A stretch of 64,000 bases of DNA from Micrococcus lylae NBRC 15355 (GTDB taxonomy: Bacteria; Actinomycetota; Actinomycetes; Actinomycetales; Micrococcaceae), in the NCBI RefSeq assembly GCF_001570885.1, contig NZ_BCSN01000005.1, forward strand, positions 1-64,000, read 5' to 3'. This document shows positions 7,877 to 16,770 of the stretch, piece by piece (the stretch's first letter is position 1; the number at the start of each line of letters is the position of its first letter). The notes beneath the pieces are model-generated. The model was not told where the DNA came from and searched no databases. It worked only from the letters and a program-made list of their open reading frames with translations. The position numbers were made by a program, and so were the translations under genes.

Positions 7877-8033
7877 CCAGCCTGCCGGTCCGCACCGGGT
7901 CGGACCCCGCCCCGGGGCCGAGGACGAGGAGGTGCCCGAGCCGGGCGACGGCCTGCCGGGCCCTATGCCGGGCGACGGACTGCCGGCCCCTATGCCGGGC
8001 GACGGCCTGCCGGACCCCGAGCCGGGCGACTGA
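7877..8033 (+). pseudogene. Out-of-frame C-terminal tail of the nuclease-like gene
   Basis: Skipping one C in the GCCC run at about 7868-7871 carries the nuclease-like frame past its TGA. It continues through DDQPAGPHRVGPRPGAEDEE and three 9-residue repeats to a stop at 8031-8033. Third codon positions here are nearly all G or C, as in real genes of this genome. I infer that the tail was once, or still is by recoding, part of the upstream protein. A sequencing error is equally possible. Confidence 0.45.
7941..8030 (+). repeat. 27-base tandem repeat, three units plus a partial
   Basis: Units at 7941-7967, 7968-7994 and 7995-8021, with a 9-base partial unit to 8030, encode PGDGLP[GAD]P[ME] in the frame ending at 8033. 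The period is a multiple of three, as expected for a coding minisatellite. Confidence 0.88.
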
Positions 8034-8200
8034 CTGCCGGCCCGGTGCCTCCACCGCGCGGTGGACCACCTGGATGGCATGCTGTCCGTGGGCCGTCTCG
8101 TCGCCTCCGTCCTCGGAAGGCGCCGACGTCCCACGGCCACCGCAGCATCCGTGTCCGCACCGCCCGTCGGTGCGCCACCGGCCAGACACCCCAGGAGACC
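8034..8200 (+). promoter_or_regulatory. Leader/promoter region of fmt
   Basis: The 167 bases carry a short palindrome (CCACCGCGCGGTGG near 8058-8071) and otherwise GC-rich sequence without a convincing -10 box. CAGGAGACC directly precedes the fmt ATG. Confidence 0.3.
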
Positions 8201-9355
8201 ATGACTGACCACGCCGCCCCGCCCGCCGCGCAGGCGACTGCGCAGACCACCGCCCAGCCGGCCGAGCCGGCGTCCGCCCAGGACGCGGGCGCACCGCTGC
8301 GTGTCCTCTACGCAGGCACGCCCGAGACCGCGGTGCCCGTGCTCGAGGCGCTCGTGGCCTCCCGCCACCGGGTCGTCGGCGTGCTGACCCGGCCGGACGC
8401 CCCGCTGGGCCGCAAGCGGGTGCTCACCCCGTCCCCGGTGGCCGCGGCCGCCGAGGCCCACGGCATCCCCACCGTCAAGGCCGACCGCCTCCGCGGGGAG
8501 GCCGGCGCCGAGGCCGCCGAGGCGATCCGTGCGCTGGGAGCGGACGTGGCCGTCGTCGTGGCCTACGGTGCGCTCGTGCCGGCCGAGCTGCTGGACGTGC
8601 CGAAGCACGGCTGGCTCAACCTGCACTTCTCCACGCTGCCCGCCTGGCGCGGCGCCGCCCCCGTGCAGCGCGCCATGATGGCCGGCGAGACCCGCATCGG
8701 CGCCGACGTGTTCCAGCTCGAGGAGGGCCTGGACACCGGTCCGGTCTTCGCCAGCATGCACCGGGACGTCGCACCCGGCCAGACCTCCGGTGACCTGCTC
8801 GCCGCGCTAGCCGTGGACGGGGGACCGCTGGTGGTCGAGGTGCTGGACGGACTGTCTGCCGGCACCGCCGTCGCCACGCCGCAGCAGGGCGAACCGACCC
8901 ACGCCGAGAAGCTCTCCCACGCCGACGGGCTCGTCGACCCCGCCGGTGACGCGGACGCGGTGGGCGCGCTGGTCAACGGGGTCACCCCGGAGCCCGGTGC
9001 CTGGGGCTGGATGATCGCCGACCCCGCCGACGCCCCCACCCGCTTCAAGCTCGACGCCGTCCTGCCGCACGCCGAACAGACCCTGCCTGCCGAGGTGGCC
9101 GAGGCGTCCGCCGGAGACCTGCTCGTCGCCGCCCGGAAGGCGTGGCTGCGCACCGGCCCGGGTGCGCTCGAGCTCACCCGTGTCCAGCCGGCCGGCAAGA
9201 AGCTCATGGCCGCCGCCGACTGGGCCCGCGGCGCCAACGGCTCGCCCCGCCTGCTGGCCGGTCCCGAACTCGCCGCCCACACGGCTGGGCTGCAGGCCGC
9301 CCACGCGGCTCGGCTCGCCGCCCGCACCACCGCCGAAGGGAACACCCGCGCATGA
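8201..9355 (+). CDS. fmt: Methionyl-tRNA formyltransferase
   Basis: The 384-residue enzyme formylates initiator Met-tRNA using 10-formyl-THF. The N-terminal domain begins LRVLYAGTPETAVPVLEAL after a ~28-residue Ala/Gln-rich extension. The active-site segment LNLHFSTLPAWRGAAPVQ holds the catalytic Asn and His, and GLDTGPV supplies the Asp. The C-terminal OB-fold tRNA-binding domain (ALELTRVQPAGKK) is complete. ATG 8201 follows CAGGAG; the frame is open for 52 further codons upstream, but these look non-coding. The stop overlaps the rsmB start (ATGA), so the two are translationally coupled. Confidence 0.96.
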   Translation: MTDHAAPPAAQATAQTTAQPAEPASAQDAGAPLRVLYAGTPETAVPVLEALVASRHRVVGVLTRPDAPLGRKRVLTPSPVAAAAEAHGIPTVKADRLRGEAGAEAAEAIRALGADVAVVVAYGALVPAELLDVPKHGWLNLHFSTLPAWRGAAPVQRAMMAGETRIGADVFQLEEGLDTGPVFASMHRDVAPGQTSGDLLAALAVDGGPLVVEVLDGLSAGTAVATPQQGEPTHAEKLSHADGLVDPAGDADAVGALVNGVTPEPGAWGWMIADPADAPTRFKLDAVLPHAEQTLPAEVAEASAGDLLVAARKAWLRTGPGALELTRVQPAGKKLMAAADWARGANGSPRLLAGPELAAHTAGLQAAHAARLAARTTAEGNTRA

Positions 9356-10926
9356 GCGATCGACGACAGGGACACGGATCCGGCCGGGACGACCGGCGCG
9401 GCCGCGGGCGGGGCCGTCAGGACCGCCGCGACGCCCGGGGCCGTACCCGCAACCGCGGCCGCTCCGGCGCCGGGAAGCACTACTCGGCGGCGGCCCCGTC
9501 GCAGCGCACGCGACAGGCCGACCCGGCCCGCGCCGTGGCCTACGAGGTGGTCCGCGCCGTCCACCAGGACGACTCCTACGCCAACCTCGTGCTTCCGCAG
9601 CGCATCCGCGCCCGCCGCCTGGACCGCCGCGACGCCGGCTTCGCCACCGAGCTGACCTACGGCACCCTGCGCGGCATCGGCCTGTACGACGCGATCCTCG
9701 CCGAGTGCGTCGACCGTCCCCTGGAGGACCTGGACGCCCCGGTGCTGGACGCCCTGCGCCTCGGCGCCCACCAGCTGCTCGGCATGCGGGTGCCCGCCCA
9801 CGCCGCGCTCGACGCGACCGTCGCCCTGGTGCGCGAGAGGATCGGCGCCGGCCCCTCCGGCTTCGTCAACGCCGTCCTGCGCCGCATCTCCGAGACGCCA
9901 CGCGAGCAGTGGCTCGACCGGGTCGCCCCGGAGGACGGGTCCGAGAAGTCCCTGGGCATCCGTCACTCGCACCCGGCGTGGATCGTGCGCGGCCTGCGCC
10001 AGGCCCTCGTCAGTCACGGCGCCGACGCCGCCGAACTCACCGATCTGCTCGAGGCGGACAACGCCGCCCCCGTGGTCAACGTGGTCGCGCTGCCCGGCCT
10101 CGGGGACATCGGCCCGGTGCTCGCCGCCGGCGCCGAGCCCAGCCCCATCGCCCCCGACGCCGCCCTCCACGCCGGCGGCGACGCGGCCCGCCTGCCCGGC
10201 GTCCGCGACGGCGTCGTCCGCGTCCAGGACGTCGGCTCCCAGCTCACCGCCCGTGCTCTGGCCTCCGTCCCGCTCGGGGGACAGGCGCACGACGACGGCC
10301 CCGTCGCCTCGGGCGCGTCTGGCACCGAGCACTGGCTCGACCTCTGCGCCGGCCCCGGCGGCAAGGCCGCCCTGCTCGCCGCGCTGGCCGCCGAGCGGGG
10401 CGCCCACCTGCTCGCCAACGAGGTCGCCGACCACCGCGCCGACCTCGTCCGTGGGGCGCTCACCGCCGTGCCGCAGCGGGCCTGGACCGTCCGCGCCGGC
10501 GACGGCCGCCGGATCTCCGAGGCGCCCGAGGCCGCGCCCGGCTTCGACCGCATCCTCGTCGACGCCCCGTGCACCGGGCTCGGCGCCCTGCGCCGCCGCC
10601 CCGAGTCGCGCTGGCGCCGCACCCCGGCCGACCTCGCCGTCCTCACGGACCTGCAGGCCGAGCTGCTGGACGCCGCCGTCGGCGCGCTGGTCCCCGGCGG
10701 AGTCCTCGCCTACGTCACCTGCTCGCCGCACCCGGCCGAGACCGTGGTCCAGACCGAGGACCTGCTGCGCCGCCACCCGGAGCTCGAGCAGCTCGACGCG
10801 GCACAGGCGCTGCAGTCCGTGGCCGTGGGTGACCTCGGCCTGCCCGCGACGAAGACCGCCCAGCTGTGGCCCCACCGCCACGGCACCGACGCCATGTTCC
10901 TCGCCCTGGTGCGGAAGCCGGCCTGA
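9352..10926 (+). CDS. rsmB: 16S rRNA m5C967 methyltransferase RsmB
   Basis: The 524-residue protein pairs a NusB-like RNA-binding domain (about residues 60-220) with a Rossmann methyltransferase domain. The SAM site is [14 protein letters not shown], the nucleophilic region is [15 protein letters not shown], and the second cysteine lies in [11 protein letters not shown]. It methylates cytosine in 16S rRNA. Two odd parts stand out. The first ~55 residues are Arg/Gly-rich and probably disordered. A non-conserved insert before the SAM site ([12 protein letters not shown]) is coded by a copy of the dispersed motif at 10289-10300. It overlaps fmt by four bases. Confidence 0.95.
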   Translation: MSDRRQGHGSGRDDRRGRGRGRQDRRDARGRTRNRGRSGAGKHYSAAAPSQRTRQADPARAVAYEVVRAVHQDDSYANLVLPQRIRARRLDRRDAGFATELTYGTLRGIGLYDAILAECVDRPLEDLDAPVLDALRLGAHQLLGMRVPAHAALDATVALVRERIGAGPSGFVNAVLRRISETPREQWLDRVAPEDGSEKSLGIRHSHPAWIVRGLRQALVSHGADAAELTDLLEADNAAPVVNVVALPGLGDIGPVLAAGAEPSPIAPDAALHAGGDAARLPGVRDGVVRVQDVGSQLTARALASVPLGGQAHDDGPVASGASGTEHWLDLCAGPGGKAALLAALAAERGAHLLANEVADHRADLVRGALTAVPQRAWTVRAGDGRRISEAPEAAPGFDRILVDAPCTGLGALRRRPESRWRRTPADLAVLTDLQAELLDAAVGALVPGGVLAYVTCSPHPAETVVQTEDLLRRHPELEQLDAAQALQSVAVGDLGLPATKTAQLWPHRHGTDAMFLALVRKPA

Positions 10927-10978
10927 GCCGGCCGGACCCACCCGGATACTCCGCCCGTCCCCACCACAGGAGCCCGCC

Positions 10979-11668
10979 ATGACCGCGACGTCCCCGACCG
11001 TCCACCTGCACCCGTCGATCCTCTCGGCCGACTTCGCCCGCCTCGCCGACGAGCTCGCCCGGATCGGCACCGCCGACGCCGTCCACGTGGACGTCATGGA
11101 CGGCCACTTCGTGCCGAACCTGACCCTGGGCCTGCCGGTGGTCGAGGCGATCGGCAAGGCGACCGACCTGCCGCTGGACCTGCACCTGATGATCGAGGAC
11201 CCGGACCGCTGGGCCCCGGACTACGTGGACGCCGGCGCCGCCTCCGTGACCTTCCACGCCGAGGCCGCCAAGGCCCCGGTGCGCCTGGCCCGCGAGCTGC
11301 GCGCCCGCGGCGCAAAGGCCGCCATGGCGCTCAACCCCGGCACCGCCCTCGAACCCCACCTGGGCATGCTGGGGGAGCTGGACATGCTCCTGCTCATGAC
11401 CGTCGAGCCCGGCTTCGGCGGCCAGCCGTTCCTGGACCTCGTGCTGCCGAAGATCCGTGCCGCCCGGAAGGCCGTCGACGACCTGGGCGGTCAGCTCGCC
11501 CTCCAGGTGGACGGCGGCGTCAACGCGGACACCATCCACCGCGCCGCCGAGGCCGGCGCCGACGTCTTCGTGGCGGGCTCCGCTGTCTACGGCGCGGACG
11601 ACCCGGACGCGGCCATCCGCTTGCTGCGTGAGACGGCGGCCCACGCCTGCGCCCACGGCAGGGCGTGA
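10979..11668 (+). CDS. rpe: Ribulose-phosphate 3-epimerase
   Basis: The 229-residue TIM-barrel enzyme interconverts ribulose-5-phosphate and xylulose-5-phosphate in the pentose phosphate pathway. Its product pool supplies the ribulose-5-phosphate used by RibB downstream. Signatures are [43 protein letters not shown] and LQVDGGVN, covering the metal and phosphate sites. The ATG follows CAGGAG with 6 bases between. The stop lies inside the promoter region of the FMN riboswitch, so ribD expression is probably uncoupled from rpe. Confidence 0.96.
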   Translation: MTATSPTVHLHPSILSADFARLADELARIGTADAVHVDVMDGHFVPNLTLGLPVVEAIGKATDLPLDLHLMIEDPDRWAPDYVDAGAASVTFHAEAAKAPVRLARELRARGAKAAMALNPGTALEPHLGMLGELDMLLLMTVEPGFGGQPFLDLVLPKIRAARKAVDDLGGQLALQVDGGVNADTIHRAAEAGADVFVAGSAVYGADDPDAAIRLLRETAAHACAHGRA

Positions 11669-11670
11669 CG

Positions 11671-11679
11671 TGGCATACT
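11671..11679 (+). promoter_or_regulatory. Extended -10 promoter of the riboflavin operon
   Basis: TGG followed by CATACT gives a TGN-extended -10 box just after the rpe stop. Transcription would start near the first base of the FMN riboswitch. Confidence 0.5.
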
Positions 11680-11691
11680 TGATCCCAGCTA

Positions 11692-11836
11692 ACGTGCTCC
11701 GGGGTCGGTGAAAGTCCGAACCGGCGGTGACAGTCCGCGACCCGCGAGCGTGAGCCAGGCGAGAGCCCCGGCCCACGCGGACGGTTGAGCCGGTGGAATT
11801 CCGGCACCGACAGTAAGAGTCTGGATGGGAGAAGCA
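11692..11836 (+). ncRNA. FMN riboswitch (RFN element)
   Basis: The conserved RFN blocks are present in order: GGGGTCGGTGAAAGTCCGAA, CCGGCGGTGACAGTCCGCGA, GCCGGTGGAATTCCGGCACC, and GACAGTAAGAGTCTGGATG ending in GGAGAAG. They precede ribD by about 120 bases. In this class FMN binding switches off riboflavin synthesis and transport. The sequence between the aptamer and the ribD ribosome binding site (11837-11957) is GC-rich and could form the expression platform. Confidence 0.96.
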
Positions 11837-11957
11837 CGCAGCCGACGCCTCGGCAGAGGTCTCTTCGCAGCACCCTGCCCTGTCCGTCCCCACATGCCCC
11901 CGGAGCGCGCCTCCGGGTGAGGGCCACCCGGAGCGCCGAGCGCACGGGAGGACGCAG

Positions 11958-13073
11958 ATGGAGCACCTCACGGACGAGGCCGCCATGGACCTCGCCGTCG
12001 CCGCCGCCCTCGAGGGCGTCCGGGGCGCCAATCCGCTCGTCGGCGCCGTCCTGACCGCTCCCGACGGACAGCTCCTCGCCGTCGGCCGCCACCGCGGCGC
12101 CGGCACCCTGCACGCCGAGGCCGACGCCCTCGCCGCCTGGGCCGCCCTGCGCGAGACCGACCCGCAGGCCGCTGCGGTCGACCCGGCCGCCTGCACCCTC
12201 CACGTCACCCTCGAACCCTGCGACCACACCGGGCGGACCGGACCCTGCACCGGCGCCGTCCGCGCCGCCGGCATCGGCCGCCTCGTCTACGCCGTCGCCG
12301 ATCCGACCGGCACCTCCGGCGGGGGAGCACAGACCCTCCGGGCCGCCGGCCTCGACGTGTCGGGTCCGACCGGACACGCCGGATCCCTCGCCCTCACCGA
12401 CCGCTGGCGTCGCGCCCGCGCCACGGGCCGTCCCTTCGTCACCGCGCACCTGGCGCAGTCCCTCGACGGCTGCGCCGCCGCCGCGGACGGCACCAGCCAG
12501 TGGATCACCTCGCCCGCCTCCCGCGCCCACGCCCACGCCGTGCGCGGTCGGGTGGACGCGATCGTCGTGGGCACCGGCACCGTGCTCGCGGACGACCCCC
12601 GGCTCACCGCCCGGGACGACGACGGCTCCCTCGCCTCCGTCCAGCCGGTCCCCGTGGTCATGGGGCACCGTCGGATCCCCGCGGGGGCCGCCCTGCGCGG
12701 CCACCCCGCCCTGGCGGCGGGGGAGGAGCCTCTGCACCTGCGCTCCCACGACCCCGCCGAGGTGCTCGCGGCGATCGCCGCCCACCCCGGCCCCTGGCCG
12801 CACGGCCGCGGCGGATGCGAGCACCTGCTGATCGAGGGCGGTCCCACCGTGCTGGCCGCCTGGATCGCCGCCGACCTCGTCGACGAGCTGCACGTCTACA
12901 CCGCGCCGACGTTCCTCGGCGCCGGCCTGCCCGCCGTGTCCGGCCTGGCCGTGGACACCCTCGCCCACGCCGTGCGCTGGACCCCGGACTCCGCCGAGGG
13001 CGGCCCGGTCCGCCCGCTCGGCCCCGACACCTGGACCCATCTGCGGCCGGCGACGGCCGCAGGGAAGGAGTGA
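11958..13073 (+). CDS. ribD: Bifunctional riboflavin deaminase/reductase RibD
   Basis: The 371-residue protein catalyses the deamination and side-chain reduction steps after GTP cyclohydrolase II. The N-terminal zinc deaminase domain shows HAEADAL and TLEPCDHTGRTGPC ligands. The C-terminal reductase domain shows AQSLDG, DAIVVGTGTVLADDPRLT and LIEGGPTVLAAW. ATG 11958 follows GGGAGGAC. It is the first gene of the FMN-controlled operon, with ribE 5 bases downstream. Confidence 0.97.
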   Translation: MEHLTDEAAMDLAVAAALEGVRGANPLVGAVLTAPDGQLLAVGRHRGAGTLHAEADALAAWAALRETDPQAAAVDPAACTLHVTLEPCDHTGRTGPCTGAVRAAGIGRLVYAVADPTGTSGGGAQTLRAAGLDVSGPTGHAGSLALTDRWRRARATGRPFVTAHLAQSLDGCAAAADGTSQWITSPASRAHAHAVRGRVDAIVVGTGTVLADDPRLTARDDDGSLASVQPVPVVMGHRRIPAGAALRGHPALAAGEEPLHLRSHDPAEVLAAIAAHPGPWPHGRGGCEHLLIEGGPTVLAAWIAADLVDELHVYTAPTFLGAGLPAVSGLAVDTLAHAVRWTPDSAEGGPVRPLGPDTWTHLRPATAAGKE

Positions 13074-13077
13074 CACC

Positions 13078-13797
13078 GTGTTCACCGGGATCATCACGCA
13101 CATCGGCACCGTCCGGGAGCTGGTGCACCGTCCGGAGGCGGACGTCGCGACGATCGTCGTGGACGCCCCCGGCGTGCTCGACGGCCTGCCCGAGGGCGGC
13201 TCGCTGGCCGTCGACGGCGTCTGCCTCACCGCGCTCCACGACGCCGACGCCGAGCCCGGCGTCTTCCGCGCCGACCTGATGGGCCAGACCCTGCGCATGA
13301 CCGCCCTCGGCGACCTCGCGCCCGGCTCCCGCGTCAACCTGGAGCGGTGCCTGCTGCCCCACCAGCACCTGGACGGCCACCTGGTCCAGGGCCACGTGGA
13401 CGGCGTCGGCACGGTGCTCGAGGTCGCGGACGAGGGCGCCTGGCATCGGGTGCGCGTCGGCGTCCCCGCCCGTCTCGCCCGATACCTGCCCGCCCAGGGG
13501 GCCGTCGCCCTCCAGGGCGCGTCCCTGACGATCACCGCGGTGTCCTCCCCGGACGCCGCCGAGCACTGGTTCGAGGTCGGTCTCATCCCGGCCACCCTCG
13601 CCGCCACGACCTTCGACGGGCTCGAGGCCGGCCGCCGGCTCAACGTCGAGACCGACGTGATGGCCCGCTATGCCGAGCGCCTCGCCCAGATCCCCGCACC
13701 GCGGGACGCCACGGCACCGGCAGACCAGGAGGAGCCGCCAGACCAGGCGCAGCCGGCAGAACAGGCGAAGCCGGCACACGAGGAGGAGCGCGCATGA
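13078..13797 (+). CDS. ribE: Riboflavin synthase, alpha chain
   Basis: The 239-residue enzyme dismutates two 6,7-dimethyl-8-ribityllumazines into riboflavin. It starts with the family hallmark [12 protein letters not shown] (GTG start) and has two repeated lumazine-binding modules, each with a GS-LAVDG-CLT or [13 protein letters not shown] motif. The last ~35 residues form a Pro/Gln/Glu/Ala-rich tail coded by imperfect ~15-base repeats, which is not part of the enzyme fold. The stop overlaps the ribBA start. Confidence 0.96.
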   Translation: MFTGIITHIGTVRELVHRPEADVATIVVDAPGVLDGLPEGGSLAVDGVCLTALHDADAEPGVFRADLMGQTLRMTALGDLAPGSRVNLERCLLPHQHLDGHLVQGHVDGVGTVLEVADEGAWHRVRVGVPARLARYLPAQGAVALQGASLTITAVSSPDAAEHWFEVGLIPATLAATTFDGLEAGRRLNVETDVMARYAERLAQIPAPRDATAPADQEEPPDQAQPAEQAKPAHEEERA

Positions 13798-15143
13798 GCC
13801 ACGGACAGGACCTGCAGCAGACCCTCGGTGTCGACCTCGTCCGCCTCGACCCCGTCGAGGAGGCGATCGCCGCGATCGCCGCGGGACGGGCCGTCGTCGT
13901 GGTGGACGACGAGGACCGGGAGAACGAGGGCGACCTGATCTTCGCCGCCTCCCGGGCCACCGCCGAGCTGACCGCCTTCACGATCCGTCACACCTCCGGC
14001 GTGCTGTGCACCCCGATGCCGGCGGCCTGGGCCGAGCGGCTCGCGCTGCCGCCGATGACCGACACCAACGAGGACCCCAAGGGCACCGCCTACACCGTGT
14101 CCGTGGACGCGGCGGCAGGCGTCACCACCGGCATCAGCGCCGCCGACCGCGCCCGCACCCTCCGCGTGCTGGCCCACCCCGGCTCCGCGGCCGGCGACCT
14201 CACCCGCCCCGGCCACGTCTTCCCGCTGCGCGCGGTGGACGGCGGCGTCCGCGAGCGGGCCGGCCACACCGAGGCCGGCGTGGAGCTCTGCCGCCTGGCG
14301 GGCCTCGCCCCGGTGGCGGCCATCGCCGAACTCACCCACGACGACGGCACCATGATGCGACTGCCCGCCCTCCGCGAGTTCGCGGACGAGCACGGCCTCG
14401 TCCTTGTCTCCATCGAGGACCTGGCCGACTTCCTCACCCGGATCGACGACGTGCCCGCCGAGGCCTGCCTGCCCACGGCCCGCGGGCCCCTGCGGATCGC
14501 CGTGCACCCGGACCCCGCCACCGGCGCCGAGCACGTGCTGCTCACCTCCCCGGACCTCGATCCGTCCGCCGGCCCCGTGACCGTCCGCGTGCACTCCGAG
14601 TGCCTCACCGGCGACGTCCTCGGCTCCCTGCGCTGCGACTGCGGCCCCCAGCTGCAGCGGTCGCTGGAGGCCACCGCCCGGCACGGCGGCGCCGTCCTCT
14701 ACCTGCGCGGCCACGAGGGGCGCGGCATCGGCCTGGCCAACAAGGTCCGCGCCTACCGTCTGCAGGAGCAGGGACTCGACACCGTGGACGCCAACCTCGC
14801 CCTCGGGCTGCCCGCCGAGGGCCGCGACTTCCGCGCCGCGGCCCGGATCCTCGCCGACGCCGGGATCACCTGCGTCCGGCTGGTGACCAACAACCCGGTG
14901 AAGCTCACGGCGCTGCGCCGGGCGGGCATCGACGTCGTCGAGCGCGTCCCCGCCCCGGCACCGGAGAACGAGCACAACCGCGCCTACCTCGCCGCCAAGC
15001 GCGAGCGCATGGGCCACCTGCCGGCCCTCGGCGAGAGCGCCCCGGAGATCCCCGGCCGCCCCGCAGACCCGCTGACGCCGTCCCCCGCGGACGCCGCCGG
15101 CGCCATCACCCGTCCCTCCGAGACCGAGGAGCACCACGCATGA
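13794..15143 (+). CDS. ribBA: Bifunctional DHBP synthase / GTP cyclohydrolase II
   Basis: The 449-residue fusion makes both riboflavin precursors. The N-terminal domain ([41 protein letters not shown]) converts ribulose-5-phosphate to 3,4-dihydroxy-2-butanone 4-phosphate. The C-terminal domain has the zinc cysteines [17 protein letters not shown] and the GTP site [16 protein letters not shown] 13794 overlaps the ribE stop (ATGA), and a longer open frame upstream overlaps ribE and is not used. About 40 residues after the catalytic domain are non-conserved. Confidence 0.97.
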   Translation: MSHGQDLQQTLGVDLVRLDPVEEAIAAIAAGRAVVVVDDEDRENEGDLIFAASRATAELTAFTIRHTSGVLCTPMPAAWAERLALPPMTDTNEDPKGTAYTVSVDAAAGVTTGISAADRARTLRVLAHPGSAAGDLTRPGHVFPLRAVDGGVRERAGHTEAGVELCRLAGLAPVAAIAELTHDDGTMMRLPALREFADEHGLVLVSIEDLADFLTRIDDVPAEACLPTARGPLRIAVHPDPATGAEHVLLTSPDLDPSAGPVTVRVHSECLTGDVLGSLRCDCGPQLQRSLEATARHGGAVLYLRGHEGRGIGLANKVRAYRLQEQGLDTVDANLALGLPAEGRDFRAAARILADAGITCVRLVTNNPVKLTALRRAGIDVVERVPAPAPENEHNRAYLAAKRERMGHLPALGESAPEIPGRPADPLTPSPADAAGAITRPSETEEHHA

Positions 15144-15697
15144 GCGGAGCAGGAGCCCCGACCTTCACCCACGACCGCGAGGCCGCCGCCGGCCTGCGGG
15201 TCGCCATCGTCGCCGCCCAGTGGCACGAGCAGATCATGGACGGCCTCGTCTCCGGCGCACAGGCCGCTGCCGCGGACTTCGGCCTCGAGGCGGACCTCGT
15301 CCGCGTCCCCGGCACCATCGAGCTCACCGTGGCCGCCGCCCGCCTGACCCGCACCCACGACGTCGTCGTGGTCCTGGGGGTCGTCGTCCGAGGGGACACC
15401 CCCCACTTCGACTACGTCTGCTCCGCCGTGACCCAGGGCGTCACCGAGGTCTCCGTCCGCACCGGCGTGCCGGTCGGTTTCGGCGTCCTCACCGTGGACA
15501 CCGAGCAGCAGGCGATCGACCGGGCGGGCCTGCCCGGCTCCCGCGAGGACAAGGGCCGTGAGGCCCTCGAGGCCGCCGTGCTCACCGAGCTCGCCCTGCG
15601 AGCGGTCTCCGGCGCGGCCCCGGCCCCGCATGCCGGCGAGACCGCCCCCGGGCCGACGGCCGACGCCACCGCCGACGCCGAGGAGGCGACCGCCTGA
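15140..15697 (+). CDS. ribH: 6,7-dimethyl-8-ribityllumazine synthase
   Basis: The 185-residue protein joins the RibB product and the RibD-derived pyrimidine. Family signatures are [46 protein letters not shown] and [15 protein letters not shown]. The Ala/Pro/Asp-rich tail of about 30 residues is an extension. It overlaps ribBA (ATGA) and its TGA shares a base with the next ATG, so four genes in a row are coupled. Confidence 0.96.
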   Translation: MSGAGAPTFTHDREAAAGLRVAIVAAQWHEQIMDGLVSGAQAAAADFGLEADLVRVPGTIELTVAAARLTRTHDVVVVLGVVVRGDTPHFDYVCSAVTQGVTEVSVRTGVPVGFGVLTVDTEQQAIDRAGLPGSREDKGREALEAAVLTELALRAVSGAAPAPHAGETAPGPTADATADAEEATA

Positions 15698-16407
15698 TGC
15701 AGTGGCTCGTGGACCTGTTCAACTGGTACATCCCCGTCGGCGGAGGCGGCCTGCTCGTCCGCGAGGTCGTCGGCAACGTCTTCGGGCTCGCCTCGGCCCT
15801 CGGCGGCATGCGTCGCAAGGTCTGGGCGTGGCCGGTGGGCATCATCGGCAACCTGATCCTGCTGACCGTGTTCCTGTCCTCCCTGTTCGGCGGCGCCGAC
15901 CATGCCACGCTGCTCGGGCAGGCCGGCCGTCAGGTCATGTTCATCGCCGTCTCGGTCTACGGCTGGGTCCGCTGGCGCCGGTCCCAGGCACACGGCGGCG
16001 GTCAGGACGGCGGCGCCATCACCCCGGAGTGGGCCGGCTGGGGCGGCCGCACCTTCCTGGCGCTCGGTATGGTCGTGGGCACGATCGCCCTGACCCCGGT
16101 GTTCCGGGCCCTCGGCTCCTGGGAGCCGGTGTGGGCGGACGCCTGGACCTTCGTCGGCTCGCTGCTGGCCACCTACGGCATGGCCAAGGGCTGGGTCGAG
16201 TTCTGGCTCATCTGGGTGGCCGTGGACGTCGTGGGTGTGCCGCTGCTGTGGTCCTCCGGCTACTACGCCTCCGCCTTCATGTACCTCTTCTACGGGGTGT
16301 TCACCCTCATCGGGTTCTTCGTCTGGGTGCGCGCCAAGGCCCACGAGAAGCCCCACGTGGAGACGCTCCTGCCGGACGGTCCGGAGGAGGAGCGCGCCGC
16401 CCGCTGA
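15697..16407 (+). CDS. ribM: PnuC-family riboflavin transporter (RibM/PnuX)
   Basis: The 236-residue membrane protein has about seven hydrophobic segments and the PnuC pattern (GNVFGLASALGGMRRKVWAWPVGIIGNL near the start, WFYVWRR-like and YLFYGVFTL later). PnuC proteins carry vitamin precursors by facilitated diffusion. The position as the last gene of an FMN-riboswitch operon makes riboflavin the likely substrate, as for the actinobacterial RibM/PnuX group. A charged cytoplasmic tail ends the protein. A hairpin 36 bases downstream closes the operon. Confidence 0.88.
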   Translation: MQWLVDLFNWYIPVGGGGLLVREVVGNVFGLASALGGMRRKVWAWPVGIIGNLILLTVFLSSLFGGADHATLLGQAGRQVMFIAVSVYGWVRWRRSQAHGGGQDGGAITPEWAGWGGRTFLALGMVVGTIALTPVFRALGSWEPVWADAWTFVGSLLATYGMAKGWVEFWLIWVAVDVVGVPLLWSSGYYASAFMYLFYGVFTLIGFFVWVRAKAHEKPHVETLLPDGPEEERAAR

Positions 16408-16442
16408 CCGGCGTTCTCGCTCCGCTGCGCGTCACATAGAGA

Positions 16443-16468
16443 CCGGGCACCGCACCCGCGGTGCCCGG
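16443..16468 (+). terminator. Terminator of the riboflavin operon
   Basis: CCGGGCACCGC (16443-16453) and GCGGTGCCCGG (16458-16468) form a perfect 11-base stem around ACCC. It separates ribM from the hisE promoter. Confidence 0.85.
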
Positions 16469-16474
16469 CCTCGC

Positions 16475-16480
16475 TACGCT
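16475..16480 (+). promoter_or_regulatory. -10 box of hisE, leaderless type
   Basis: TACGCT ends 7 bases before the hisE GTG (16488), directly after the terminator stem. No ribosome binding site fits between them. Confidence 0.55.
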
Positions 16481-16487
16481 GGCCCCC

Positions 16488-16751
16488 GTGAAGACCTTCG
16501 ACACCCTCTTCGACGAACTGTCCCGCAAGGCCCGGGAACGCCCCGCCGGCTCACAGACCGTGGCCGAGCTGGATGCCGGCATCCATCAGATCGGCAAGAA
16601 GGTCGTGGAGGAGGCCGCCGAGGTCTGGATGGCCTGCGAACACGAGACCGACGAGGCCGCCGCCGAGGAGATCTCGCAGCTGCTCTACCACCTGCAGGTG
16701 ATGATGATCGCCAAGGGCCTCACCCTCGAGGACGTCTACCGCCACCTCTGA
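16488..16751 (+). CDS. hisE: Phosphoribosyl-ATP pyrophosphatase
   Basis: The 87-residue enzyme hydrolyses PR-ATP to PR-AMP, the second step of histidine synthesis. The motifs [16 protein letters not shown] and [14 protein letters not shown] carry the metal-binding acidic residues. An in-frame GTG at 16461 lies inside the terminator stem. I prefer GTG 16488, where the family match ([10 protein letters not shown]) begins and the -10 spacing fits a leaderless mRNA. hisG follows after 19 bases. Confidence 0.93.
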   Translation: MKTFDTLFDELSRKARERPAGSQTVAELDAGIHQIGKKVVEEAAEVWMACEHETDEAAAEEISQLLYHLQVMMIAKGLTLEDVYRHL

Positions 16752-16770
16752 GTCCAGGAAGGACACCCCC

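Noticed and set aside
7941-8030. CRISPR-like direct repeats
   Set aside because: The repeats are contiguous with no spacers and keep a coding frame.
7873-8208. ATG overlapping the nuclease stop, opening a 111-codon frame
   Set aside because: The product is Arg/Cys/Pro-rich shadow sequence; the frame ending at 8033 has far better codon use.
8547-8557. Motif copy in fmt (also 13889, 20666, 31980, 63438)
   Set aside because: These code conserved or membrane Ala-Val-Val runs with favoured codons and need no special explanation, so I do not use them as support for the dispersed-motif idea.
8563-11157. Minus-strand open frame of 864 codons opposite fmt, rsmB and rpe
   Set aside because: All three plus-strand genes have strong family motifs; the antisense product is Gly/Ala/Arg low-complexity.
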